Source: Nematostella vectensis (lineage: Eukaryota > Cnidaria > Anthozoa > Actiniaria > Edwardsiidae). Taken from it: a stretch of DNA of 64,000 bases. The position numbers were made by a program, and so were the translations under genes. The stretch covers positions 12,088,085 through 12,152,084 of the forward strand of contig NC_064043.1 in assembly GCF_932526225.1 (NCBI RefSeq). Direction: 5' to 3'. The notes under the pieces were generated by a model. That model made no database searches. It was not told the DNA's origin and worked only from the letters and a program-made list of their open reading frames with translations. Every line of letters begins with the position of its first letter. Position 1 is the first letter of the stretch. This document shows positions 24,701-34,300 of the stretch, one piece after another.

Positions 24701-25966
24701 AAACAAGGCGAGGTTTTGTGGCAAAAACAAGCCCGAAAAATACACTAGTTTGCGTAAAGTCTTAAAATTGTATGCGAATGAAATACCTATTATGTATAAT
24801 GGATGTGTAATACAAGGGCTTTCACTGCCGCGTAATTCCACTAATAAGAAAAATAACCTTTTTTGTTCATTAAAATTGGGCAAGAAGCTCTAGATCTATG
24901 AAAAAAGATATCATCAAACAAAATCTGAAAACCATAAAATGTTCCATAAAATTTCTGAATGTACTTTTATATAAAAAAAAAAGAAAAAGATATCTGTGAA
25001 ATGTCTCGAGGCTAGAAGCGGCGCACTGTCTGCTTTAGTTCGACATATAGAATCATAATTTAATTCTTCTTTTTTACCTGTTCAACTCTTATTCCGTATG
25101 ATCCATTATGTAGGTTTCTCCCTTTGAAAATCTTAGACCTGTGAAATTGTGATAAGAATATTCAAACATTTAAGCTGGATCTAAATAAGCACAGCTTATT
25201 AAATAAAACTTAGAATATTATGAATAAAATAATGCAAAATGTCACTTTCTGGTGTGTTAAGATGGAATAGATTCATAAATGCCAAAGTGCTAATGTGTAG
25301 CGTTGAGGAAAAACGCATATTTTCATGTGAGCATATAATCTGCTTCTCCAAGTTTGTAGCAAATGCGCTTATAAAACAATAGACCCCAGGCAGTAGCCGG
25401 TGAAATACTTTGAAGTGTAAATATTTTGGTGATAAGACTGGCCACAGGAAGTCTACAAAGTCTAAGCAGATAAAATTATGCGTTTCTATGGGTATTTTAA
25501 GAGAAAATGTCGATATTGATTCGCTATGACAGCTCCCGGGTATATGCGAAGTGCCACCATGATCACTTACTTCACTGATGTGTGGTTTGAATGAACAGTG
25601 TCAATCGGAAAAACGCGCGATCTTTGATCGAAATCTCGATATGTCGATAATACAAAATGTAGTAGTTGCTCATACGATCAGGGAATTTGCAAGTCAAATA
25701 ATGAAAAATAAACTGAACTAGTATTAAAAACGGAAATATAGACAGCTCACTCACCAGTCATGGTCCGCAGAATCTATTATCAGCAGGGTTTTTGTTAATT
25801 TTCTAGACTCTGGTGATTTCGTTTTTAAGATGTCCTCCTTCGAGCCATTTGTGGTTGTTTGCTTGCTTGCATGCTCCTCTTTGTATCTCTCGTGAGCATT
25901 CCTTATTCCCACAGCAATTGGGTTAGTGTTTTTCAATTTTTGCCAAAGCTCCATTTTTACCTTCAA
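9709..25966 (-). CDS. Syn: synapsin
   Basis: Ten-exon model, 417 residues, all phases consistent: 25966-25755, 25138-25078, 23264-23173, 22609-22453, 21847-21758, 13899-13694, 11687-11613, 11492-11390, 10745-10604, 9824-9709. Synapsins coat synaptic vesicles and tether them to actin; the central C domain has an ATP-grasp fold. The C domain is clear: [19 protein letters not shown] (about residues 54-74), [42 protein letters not shown] (ATP-loop region), [49 protein letters not shown]. The C-terminal tail after the C domain is short (about 60 residues, Ala/Ser/Pro-rich), so vertebrate-like long D/E regions are missing. The N-terminal RRRLS-type kinase site of domain A is not seen. The start could be Met1 (25966) or the nearby downstream Met. 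TIMP lies in intron 5 on the other strand. Introns 4, 6 and 8 contain serial copies of the preceding exon's 3' end. Confidence 0.95.
9914..10112. mobile_element. CAGGCCCGTAGCC TIR element
   Basis: In the last synapsin intron. Begins CAGGCCCGTAGCCGGGGAGG and ends TTCTGGCTACGGGCCTG. The interior (ACTGGAAGGTCC, AAATGGTCCGCT, GGGTAAAC) matches the element at 19473-19658. Confidence 0.8.
11081..11400. repeat. ~150-bp tandem repeats copying the synapsin exon 8 3' end and donor
   Basis: The exon 8 3' end (11390 to about 11430; plus strand ACCTCAATGATGTATTCTTT followed by TTTTCCGAGGATT) recurs at about 11240-11283, retaining a GT donor (GTACGC on the minus strand). It recurs again, more degenerate, at about 11085-11130. 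The intervening spacers (CGCGTGAAGTGTGAGTGATA and similar) are also repeated, so the unit covers exon end, donor and intron. Confidence 0.85.
11917..12035. mobile_element. partial CAGGCCCGTA element
   Basis: In synapsin intron 6. One terminus (CAGGCCCGTACCCATAATTT) and the poly-G interior are present but no matching opposite end was found, so it is likely truncated. Family as at 9914-10112. Confidence 0.5.
12075..13017. repeat. 37-bp minisatellite derived from synapsin exon 6/intron 6 boundary
   Basis: About 25 copies of a 37-bp unit, plus a short continuation at 13600-13700 that runs into the true exon. On the minus strand each unit reads ATAGGGGATCATTTGCGCGC then GTTCAA, which is the exon 6 end (codons for IGDHLRAF) plus the first nucleotides of the intron. 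Several copies keep the donor AAGTGAGTGA (for example those at about 12175-12250 and 12570). Most carry AAATAAGC instead, which destroys the GT. Confidence 0.92.
13105..13161 (-). ncRNA. type I hammerhead ribozyme, copy 1
   Basis: On the minus strand: stem I 5' arm CGGC-TATG-CCATG, core CTGACGA, stem II GTCC with TAATAA loop and GGAC, core GAAA, minimal stem III CAGCTG, then TC and the cleavage point, followed by stem I 3' arm CATGG-TT-GCCG. All conserved core positions are present. Stem III is too short for a normal loop, as in the minimal hammerheads of animal retroelements that act best as dimers. Confidence 0.88.
13460..13516 (-). ncRNA. hammerhead ribozyme, copy 2 (outer stem I altered)
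   Basis: Same core, stem II (TAATAA loop) and stem III as copy 1, 355 bp away. The outer stem I pairing is weakened because the sequence switches to the inverted segment just beyond CCATG (GGG in place of GGC). The inner five base pairs, CCATG/CATGG, remain. Confidence 0.8.
14035..14456. repeat. 33-bp minisatellite, left part
   Basis: About 13 copies of a 33-bp unit with core GCATTGCGTGACAGGATCAA then GGCGAGTCTAAGT. The array continues at 14983-15228 on the far side of the hammerhead element, so the element inserted into a pre-existing array. Lies in synapsin intron 5, upstream of exon 6. Minus-strand open frames are spurious. Confidence 0.92.
14472..14528 (+). ncRNA. type I hammerhead ribozyme, copy 3
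   Basis: CGGC-TATG-CCATG, CTGACGA (14485-14491), stem II GTCC-TAACAA-GGAC, GAAA (14506-14509), CAGCTGTC, then predicted cleavage before CATGG (14518) and GCCG closing stem I. Core fully conserved. Confidence 0.9.
14827..14883 (+). ncRNA. type I hammerhead ribozyme, copy 4
   Basis: Identical to copy 3 over the 57-nt ribozyme, starting exactly 355 bp downstream. Together they define one complete self-excising unit (14518-14872). Confidence 0.9.
14983..15228. repeat. 33-bp minisatellite, right part
   Basis: About 7 further copies of the GTGACAGGATCAAGG-containing 33-bp unit, continuing the array interrupted by the hammerhead insertion. Two copies carry GACAAAGAT instead of GACAGGAT. Confidence 0.9.
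15229..17294. other. synapsin intron 5 interior, no recognised gene
   Basis: Short open frames (for example 15523-15750 and 16065-16262, plus strand) show no family motif, signal peptide or plausible splice context, and I do not call them genes. The sequence lies between synapsin exon 6 and the TIMP promoter. Confidence 0.5.
17295..17320 (+). promoter_or_regulatory. candidate TIMP core promoter (TATA boxes)
   Basis: TATTTATA at 17295 and TATAAA at 17315 lie about 80-105 bp upstream of the TIMP start codon. A TSS near 17340-17350 would give a 5' UTR of about 55 nt. Spacing and motif only; not confirmed. Confidence 0.45.
17402..21117 (+). CDS. Timp: tissue inhibitor of metalloproteinases (TIMP)
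   Basis: Two exons, 17402-17510 and 20540-21117, joined in phase 1; 228 residues. TIMPs are secreted inhibitors of matrix metalloproteinases: the N-terminal Cys of the mature protein chelates the catalytic zinc. A hydrophobic signal peptide ([19 protein letters not shown]) is followed directly by the diagnostic mature start [17 protein letters not shown]. The family pattern continues with [18 protein letters not shown] and [12 protein letters not shown]. The mature protein has 14 cysteines against the usual 12; the extra pair (NTC before the CEL motif and the near-terminal RKC) could form one more disulfide. The first intron position, just after the FCRADF segment, is plausible for the family. 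The gene lies wholly inside synapsin intron 5 on the opposite strand. An AATAAA at 21567-21572 is a likely polyadenylation signal. Confidence 0.95.
18781..19150. repeat. ~150-bp tandem repeat with GAT-rich tract
   Basis: Three diverged copies in the TIMP intron, starting GTAGATTACTGAATTGC (18781), GTAGATTTCTGAATTGC (about 18937) and TAGATTTGTGACTTGC (about 19085). Each is followed by a GTGATGACGATG-rich stretch. Confidence 0.8.
19473..19658. mobile_element. CAGGCCCGTAG TIR element
   Basis: In the TIMP intron. Begins CAGGCCCGTAGTCAGAGG and ends CCTGGCTACGGGCCTG. The interior matches 9914-10112 (CGACTGGAAGGACC, AAAATGGTCCGCT, GGGTAAACGA). No clear target-site duplication. Confidence 0.82.
22120..22500. 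repeat. serial copies of synapsin exon 4 3' end with donor
   Basis: The true exon end (22453-22500) has the plus-strand form ACTTACCACCCATGGCTTCT followed by CTGCGAA and TGTATATTGACTCTAG. Copies occur at 22326-22375, about 22207-22255 and about 22124-22172, spaced by about 85-120 bp. The copy nearest the exon keeps a consensus GTAAGT donor on the minus strand. Intron sequence between copies (for example CTCCCGCCCTCCCCCACGG) is also duplicated. Confidence 0.88.
24113..24460. repeat. 177-bp tandem duplication in synapsin intron 2
   Basis: Two copies starting GCGCCCTACACGTTTTTGTA at 24117 and 24294, about 90% identical, ending in GCCGCCAACTACAAG. Noncoding. Confidence 0.9.
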
Positions 25967-26729
25967 AAAATGTCAATCCGCGTCGTTTAAAAGCTCGAGG
26001 CCCGCCCGAGTCGGTTGTCACGTTTCTTCAACTTGCCCCGAAGAATTCTCGTGCCAAATTTAAAAACCGTTCAAACAAATATTCCTAGATCGGATGTGTG
26101 CCAGTTTTCCCAGGGCCCCGTTTAAAACTGGTGACTAGCTCCGACAGGAAATGAGAATAATGGAACACACTAAGCGAGAAATTTCTCATTTCTAGTGCCA
26201 AACCCATATACTGGCGATCACAGAGGCGATGAATATTCACAGCAGACAATCCCTCCATTTCACCTGCTCTCCGTACTAGAACAATACTATTGTGTACGAT
26301 CCAATCACAAAGAGCGCCCAAATTACTGTACAACCCATTAGGAATGCCAGCTTTTTCCCTGCATGAGATGACGCTCGCCGCCTTGTTATTATAGAGTCAT
26401 ATTCAGTTTATTGGTCTTGAGGGCTATCGTTTTAAGTGCTTTAGGTAAGAATTAAAAGACATTCTCGAATGAAGGATACACCTGATGAGAAGTACATATT
26501 TGTGGTTAATTTGCTGATACTTGCAAATGAAACGACTTTAAACTTCACGTTTGCATTTGAGTATAGACAAGTAAAGTAAAACCCACAAATTGGCTTCCCG
26601 GTGTGATACTCACCAATTACTTTTTCCGCTGGAAACTAATAGTACCGGGGGCCATTTTTTTGCGGATTTCTCTGTCTCTGTTTTATTAATACATACAACA
26701 GACTCCATCCGCGTCCTAGCCTCCATCGC

Positions 26730-26802
26730 AGCCGTTCTGGACTTGTCACGCTAGGCGGCGTTGAGCCCAAGTATCGACTAGTGTGACGAGTCCAGAACGG
26801 CT
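26730..26802. mobile_element. small inverted-repeat element
   Basis: Arms AGCCGTTCTGGACTTGTCAC (26730) and GTGACGAGTCCAGAACGGCT (ending 26802) are complementary with one mismatch; the loop is about 30 bp. Probably a short non-autonomous element or its solo fold-back. Confidence 0.7.
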
Positions 26803-27312
26803 CGGGGTTTGGCGCCTTCTAGCGCTCGTTGTATTTTTTTAGGGGTCAAAATCGGGCCTCAGGTATTTTTTAAGGGGGTATCCGAAAAAAAAAAAGGTAT
26901 TTTCAAGGCTTCTGATGTATTGTTTAGGGTAACATTTTTTGGTCGTGCAATATTTTTAGGGGTATTTTTCGAATTTTCCGACGAGCATCCCTATCACTTT
27001 TACCTTGAAGACCCCCTCCCCCCCCCTGGCTAAGGGGACTCGCTGCAACATTTTCTTGTGCTCGCACGGACCATTTGATGATCGCAACTGTCGCGATATT
27101 CTAAACTGATATTCTAAAGAAGGCGGTTTACATAACCTGTGTTCGTTTGCGTGTGATCAATACACCCTATAATGACCCAGCATTTCCGAGAAAGTAAAAT
27201 AAGAATAGAAGAGGACTTTTAAAAACGTGAGAGGGGGGCTGCGAGCTGGCTCTCCTGAGTGTTTTCGTTGTTTCGGGGCGCAAAAAAAAAGATCTCGCTA
27301 CGAATAATCCAT

Positions 27313-27452
27313 CCTCGGGGACCCTGGGCGTCGCGGAGATCGGGCACACAGGGAGTGCGGCGCGAGAAATGAACAGGCTGAAAGCTTTCGGCCTGTTTCT
27401 TTCTCGCGCCGCGCTGTGTGCCCGATCTCCGCGATGCCCTGGGTCCCCGAGG
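27313..27452. mobile_element. long near-perfect hairpin element
   Basis: About 68-bp arms: CCTCGGGGACCCTGGGCGTC at the left, and its complement with one mismatch at the right. They continue through GGAGATCGGGCACACAG and GGCGCGAGAAA to an almost loopless centre, TGAAAGCTTTCGG. The terminus is shared with 8804-8933. Confidence 0.85.
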
Positions 27453-28335
27453 AAGCGAATAATCCCGAAACCCCCATAATAGGAATCTGGAGAGCCGGCT
27501 AGTAGGCCAAGGGGGAGGGTAAACAGGTTCTTAAACGGTATTTAAAATTGTGACAATTAGCGTTACTTCAAAACGTAGGTCGTATGGCCGCAATTCAAAG
27601 CAAGCACATTTTCATAACCGTGCGCACGCTCTTTGGTGCATTTTGGCACGTTTTTTCAAGACTGTGTGTGTGACATGATGACGCTGTGCGCGTGACGCTG
27701 TCACGGCATCCTTCGCACGTGCCCCCAGAAAGTGAGTTTGTCGGTTTGTTGCTCGCTGTTTCTCTCATCATGTTATGCTGTTGTGAGTTGTTGGTCGATC
27801 CACTTTTCCCCGTTTTTTCGATGACAGCGCTTTAGAGTTTTATTTGAAAAATTCCTAAACTCTTCACAGCTTTTGTCGCGCTGATTAACTTGGAATTTCA
27901 GGTTATCCTTGGAGACATCCGACGAAGTTGTTTTTGAAAGTGAGTGAGAATTGTTTTTATCTCTAGACAAAGTTCGCCAAACTTGGAAAGCTTAAACTTC
28001 AAAAGGCATTGAAGGCCCTAAAATCATAACTTCAGTTGCTTCAAGTTAAACAACTGTGCGGGATAATTACAACGAATATAAGTAAACAACAATTGTTTTT
28101 AACAGCTTGAAATATCGGTGTTATTTTGCTTGTTTTGATTACTTAAAATTATTTATTTAGAGATTCCCTGGCATGTGGTACCTCATAAGATTGATTTTAA
28201 AATTAAATTTGTTTATTGTAATAGTAAATTTATTTAATGTTAGTAAATTTTGGGAAAAGCTTTGGTGAACCCAATATCCTGTCTAGATTTTCTGACTCTC
28301 TGCTTTGTTCTCCAGTCAGGGTTCCAGTTTAAATT

Positions 28336-31300
28336 ATGATTAGTTCTGAAGGGGCCGTTATGTCAAGGAATGATATGGTGACGCTTGAGAGCATAATACA
28401 GAAAGGCAGCGTGGGAACGGATCATAAGCAGCTTCAGAGTGCTATACTGCAACTGATGAAAAATAACAGCAGTGCAGATGAGGACACCTCAGTCAATCGC
28501 AGCACAGATGAACAGGGTGTTGAATCGGCAAAGACAAGACACGTAGAATCAAGTCTTGAACATGCCAGTGGTGATGTGAGGGTAAGTCATTAGCCTATAG
28601 GCCAGGGAGTGTTTTATGGCTTTATGACGACCCACCAAAAAACACCTTGTTTTTTATGAACTTTATAGTGCACTCCTGTTTACAATCTTGTTTATGACCC
28701 TGTCTAGCTTGAATTTTGTTGTTGTTGTTTTTTTTGAGACAAAGATTAACCAGTGTGATAAGTCATTCATCAATTTGCTTACTTTTCTACCATCTTTCCT
28801 AGTTAAACCAGTTTACAGTTTAGTTTTTAAAACTATTCCTTGATAATAGGTACATAATCCTAACCAAATGGTGTATCGACGCAGTCATTCCTACCCTGAG
28901 TTGTCACATTTTCTCACTGCTTCAGAGTCGGATGTAAATGATGGTAAGAATGTCATGACACTTTTAAACAGTGAATTCCCAAACTATGACAAAAGCAAAG
29001 CTAAGAACATTTTGCATATTAGGGACCTTAGATCGAATATACTACAGTTCCACTTCCAGGTTTGCCATTTAAAACACCATAACAAAAAAACTCTATTTTT
29101 AATACAGATGCCCCCACCATTCTGTTGCCCCACCCCTCGTTTTGGTGCCCCTACCCCAATCTAAGAGCAATTCTAGATCGGCCCCCACAAACCCTGCATG
29201 AATATGCAATCAAAAATGCAACTGATCATAGGATGTAACGTTTAATTACTGCAATAAAAATATTATTAAATATATATTGTACCCAAGGTTGAGCTTATGT
29301 GAATCAGAATTTGGCATGATCAGGCAATTAATCCTGATACCTCTCAAAAGGGGAAAGTAGTTTTGGGAAGTATTAGCTATGAATATTTACTAGCATGTTA
29401 ATAAGATATTGGTGTACCATTTCAGATGATGTCTTTCTTCCTTCCCACATCAAAACAAGAACAATGTCAACAAGGGAGCTGAACCGCTGGAGACTGACCC
29501 TGTTTTCAGTGTTTGTTGGTCGTCTTCCATATGATATTACAAAGGTATCTTCACCAGCAAAGCAGACCATTTTCAATATGTTATAAATGTTTAAAAACAT
29601 TTTTCAATTGCTAAACCTCTTTCTGGCTTCCACCATTCAAACAAATGGAATTACATTTGGTACTTTTTGATTGGTTAGTGCCTTGCCTTGAGGTGTCTTA
29701 ATTGGAAACCATTTCATTGTGGGACAATAAAAAAACACTTTTTGTCTATAAACAGTTGAACTCTAAGCTGTCAATGCCTTGTTAAAATAATATGCAACAT
29801 TTTATTGAAAACTATGTTCATGGACAGTTTGTGGTCATTTTCTTTGAATTCCCTTACATGTTCCAAAGGCTCATAGGTCAATATTAGAATTTGACTGATA
29901 TTTATTGTGTCCAGGCCGGAAAGCTATTGCAAAGTTCCTACCATGAGGCAATTAAGCAGTTGGAAATCGTCTGCAAGAGTTTTTTTGTTCTTGTCAGGAA
30001 TTTTACCTCTTGTCTGTAATGATGAGCTATATGAATGCACAGCCAATAAGGTGCTGACCACATTTATTTTCACACCCTGCTCTGATTGTGAGGAATACAT
30101 ATCAGATGTCCATCTAAAAATGCAGCAACCAACCACGTTTTGGTCATTAGAATTTATTTCTGCATGTGCAACAAATATACCTATTTCAAAAATCGTTGTC
30201 AGTGCAAAGGGCAAATGGCGATTGACGAATGGCAGTTCTATGGCTGGAAGGACCCATTGACCCCAGAATATCTGTTCAAAATTCAGAAAAATATAAATAA
30301 AACATACAACTGTCCACTTCATATAATTTTAATTTTAATCAGCCACCTCTACCCTTGAGAATGTATATATTAAAATATATGAAAAATATACATTCTCAAG
30401 GGTGGTGGCTGAACTATTTTTTTCCTGACTTTTGTTTCAGAGGGAACTAGCCCAACTGTTTGATCAAATTGGACCTGTTCAAGATCTGCACATAGCTCCA
30501 CGAGAAGGTTCAATGAGCTATACGTATGGGTGGGTGGTATATTTCTTATGGATAGGGAGGTTATATTAATAACTGGTTGGTAGACAAAAAGAACAAATGA
30601 GATATACATGTGGGTAGATGGTATAAACAATTAGGGAATTTAAGCTGATAAATTATTTCAATGGAAAACATTTTTCATGTGTTCACATCAATTTCAGGCA
30701 AAACACCTGGTCCTTAGGTTCTTGTTCCTCAACAGGACAGCGGAAATAATGTGGTTACACTTAAAAAAAAAATGCATATTGAGTATATAACTGATTTACT
30801 GTAAACATAATTTTACCAACCATTTAATCCACTGAGCTAAAATGTATGGAAATGTAGTGTATTGTGGGCTATAGCCCCCTAACTACCCTCCATCATTCCA
30901 GTGTCTCCAAATATTATGACAGTGTAGCCTGTAGTGTGACAGTTTGTGGCATGACAGTCTGTAGTGTGACAACTGTTTGTGACATGACAGTCTGTAGTGT
31001 GACAACTGTTTGTGACATGACAGTCTGTAGTGTGACAACTGTTTGTGACATGACAGTTGTAGTGTGACAGTTTGTTACATGGCAGTCTGTATTGTGACAG
31101 TTTGTGGCATGACAGTCTGTAGTGTGACAACTGTTTGTGACATGACAGTCTGTAGTGTGACAGTTTGTTACATGACAGTCTGTAGTGTGACAGTTTGTGG
31201 CATGACAGTCTGTATTGTGACAGTTTGTGACATGACAGTCTGTATTGTGACATGACAGTCTGTAGTGTGACAGTTTGTGACATGGCAGTCTGTATTGTGA

Positions 31301-34300
31301 CAGTTTGTAACATGACAGTTGTAGTGTGACAACTGTTTGTGACATGACAGTTGTAGTGTGACAACTGTTTGTGACATGACAGTTGTAGTGACAGTTTGTG
31401 ACATGGCAGTCTGTATTGTGACAGTTTGTTACATGACAGTCTGAAGTGGGACACTTTGTGACATGACATCTGTAATGTGACAGTATATGATATAACATGG
31501 CAGTGTTAATGATGTTAGTGTGAAGGTTTGTGATGTGACAACAGTAGAAATATTTACACACTTAAGTCAAAGTTAACTCGTTAAGTATTAATGATTTTGG
31601 GAACAATTTTTTTGTTTGTTCGTTTTTTCATTTATTATTTTTTCTACAATATACCACATAATTCAAACAATTTTAATATTAACTTAGACGTCTGAACCCA
31701 GTCGTATGAACCCAGTCTTCTCTCGACAAAAATTTATATTTAATTCAAATTTAAATTATATTTTTGAAAATTAAAAAAAACACATAAATTTAAAACCCCG
31801 GGAAAATTTCCGTGACAGGAAAAAATCATAAAGTTTCTGCAACAGAAAAAAACTCATAACGCGCGCGTTGAGAGGATTTCTTGAGTATTATTATAGAAAA
31901 ATAGGGTGTTATCATAATTCAGAATAATTTCGCCTGCGCGTTTGTCTGTGGGAAGTTCTCGTTGCGCACCCGGCTAAAATCCTGTTCTTGGTCGTCAGAA
32001 CGAAAGTTCCCTAATTTTGATTCCATTCCTAACCCAACTAATGTAGGCGGACTATTGTCTTTCATATATTTGCGTTCCTTTTTTGGTCGCCGTAAAAATT
32101 CGTCCATTGCTCGAATACAATGCCTCCAGGTTGTGGCCTTCTCTTCGCTTGGGATATTATAATGTTCGTAAACCGTCTGTTTGATAAATTGTAATTTGAC
32201 AGGGTCGATTTGTTCTTTTCCGCGTGTGCCGGAGCAGTTCTTGTTAGAAAGTTCCTCGCCTTGGAAAATATACCGCAAGAGTTGAACAGAGAAGTTTCCT
32301 ATAGAACAGCTTTTGCATTTTATCTGCATGACAGCCGAACGCGATGCAAACTGCGGTCGCTCGTCGTCTGAAGAGTCGGGGGAGGAGTTCGCATTTGTTA
32401 TTGGTATTGGAACGGGCGCTGGGTGAACCGTGACAAGGGTCGGACTCGGGAGCGGATTTTGCGAGATCGGTGGGATAACAGGTACCGTTGTCACAGTACA
32501 CGTAGGTAGTTGGGACTCCACGCGTGTGTGTGTTTGTTGTAGCCCAGATAGCTTGGTCTGCGCGGGGGTAATGGTGATTTGAGTAAGCGACGCTTGTTCC
32601 ACTCGAGGCGGTTCGGGGACGTGTGGAAGAGCGGGTTGAACACTCGCTAAATGATGAACTTGCGAGGCTAAACTGACTGTGTTCTGTGTAGACGGTGCAG
32701 AAGTATTGTTCTGCGAGCTTGGCAGGGCTAGTAATATTTGCTCTACCCCTCGCATTATTTTGTTCTGGTTATGAAGGATTGTTGATTGATTCACCATAAT
32801 CGCACGCTGATTCTCCAAGATGGCGGCGAATCGTTCGGGGGAAAAGCTATCTGGGTGATCCATACTGCAAACTTCCGCGTTCCGACTTGAACCAAACTCT
32901 CGAGTTTCACGTTATAACGCCTTATCAACCCTTCGAAGATTGTTTTCTGAATTTTTTTGTGGCGTATTCGTGTCAGATTCAATAGTATAGCAAGCTGTTT
33001 CGAGGCAGGTTCGCGAGCGTCCCTTCGTGTTGGCTGCGTGGCAGATGCTAAGCGGCCACGCCACGTAGACTCACGCAGATGTCACGCGCTTATTACGTGA
33101 CGCTCTCGCACCGGAAGTGCGCATTGGCAGGTGATTCACAAGGGAATTTAGAACCCTCCCTTGTATGCAGTTATTGCGTTACTTGCACATGGAAAATAGA
33201 AAATGCATGGTGTTTTTTTCTTTTTTTTTTCTTGATTACAAGCAAGAAACAAATACCGTTTTTAGCAACAAAATATTTATTTCAGTACTACTGAAATAAA
33301 TCAGGAGTTTTAATCCAGTTCAATACATCAACATTTGACAATAAAAAAAATCTATTTGCAGTCATTTACTTTTGGAGACAAAATTACAAAATTTGCAATA
33401 TTTGGTTATATTTGGTTTGCAAAAGCAAATGATAAGATATTTCTTTAGCAACATATTGATAAAATAGTTCATTGCAAAGTGTTGCATAGTTTATGAGCAG
33501 GGTGTTAGGGGATGTAGGATGTTGTATAAGAATTGCCTCTATTTTATCCCAGGTTTGTACGCTTTTTGACACTAGAGGAGGCAAATGAGGCTGTGACACA
33601 ACTACATGGCAGAGTTCTTGGTAACAGACACATTACTGTGGAACTATCCCAAGAGACTCGAAGAGTGCATGGTACATCTGCTGACGAGCTGCCAAATAAT
33701 AGTAAGGATACAGACGACATGATGAAAATACTAATATATAGATTTAGGCACTGCCTAAAAGCGGAGCCAGCATTGAACACTTTTTGTGTTGACTGATCGA
33801 GGTGTTTTGGGGGGATCTAGGATCCTGCTCTTTCCTGAGATATATTTATTGTACGAACCAAATGGATCCAGGCCTTTTTCAATAATTTAAATTATGCAGT
33901 ACATCAAAGTTAACAAACACAATTCCTGGTGTAAATATGGCTGTCAAAGTTGTCAAGAGTCTAATGGTAAATTCTTATGTCCCATTAAAGAAGTTCTATT
34001 ATGAATATTTTTTTTAATCAAAACAATACTCCGACAAATTTTACCTTGTGCAGAATATGTCATGGATGTAACAGCATTCCAAAGATTCGGAATAATATAT
34101 TTAGACTGTTTAGATGCCATACTGTAATTTTTATGTATTGATTTAGTGGCGATGCTCTCTTTCATTGGACCGAATATTCAGAAAAAATGTCTGGGAATTA
34201 AAATCCAAAATATATCTCCTTTCATGCATTACACATTGGTGAAACTACCCTTTACCATATATTGGCCTTGTTATTGGTGGCCTACTCCAAAATGAATGCA

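Larger units (their letters stand above)
25967..28335. other. intergenic region between divergent synapsin and RRM genes
   Basis: Head-to-head spacing of about 2.4 kb that must hold both promoters. Two hairpin elements lie here (26730-26802 and 27313-27452). The open frame at 27773-27970 (minus) has no recognised motif. A candidate acceptor (TTCTCCAG) lies just upstream of 28336, so the RRM gene may have a noncoding first exon. Confidence 0.5.

Noticed and set aside
26490-26545. Further hammerhead candidate at CTGATGAG
   Set aside because: No stem II closing sequence followed by GAAA at the right spacing and no stem I partner.
28944-29060. Extension of RRM exon 2 to the GTTTGC donor at about 29058
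   Set aside because: It would end in phase 0 and could not join exon 3 in frame; the GTAAGA donor at 28944 fits phase 1.
30879-31561. Cys/His/Thr-rich minus-strand frames of about 200 codons
   Set aside because: Artefact of the TGTGACAGTTTGT minisatellite; several overlapping frames are open at once.
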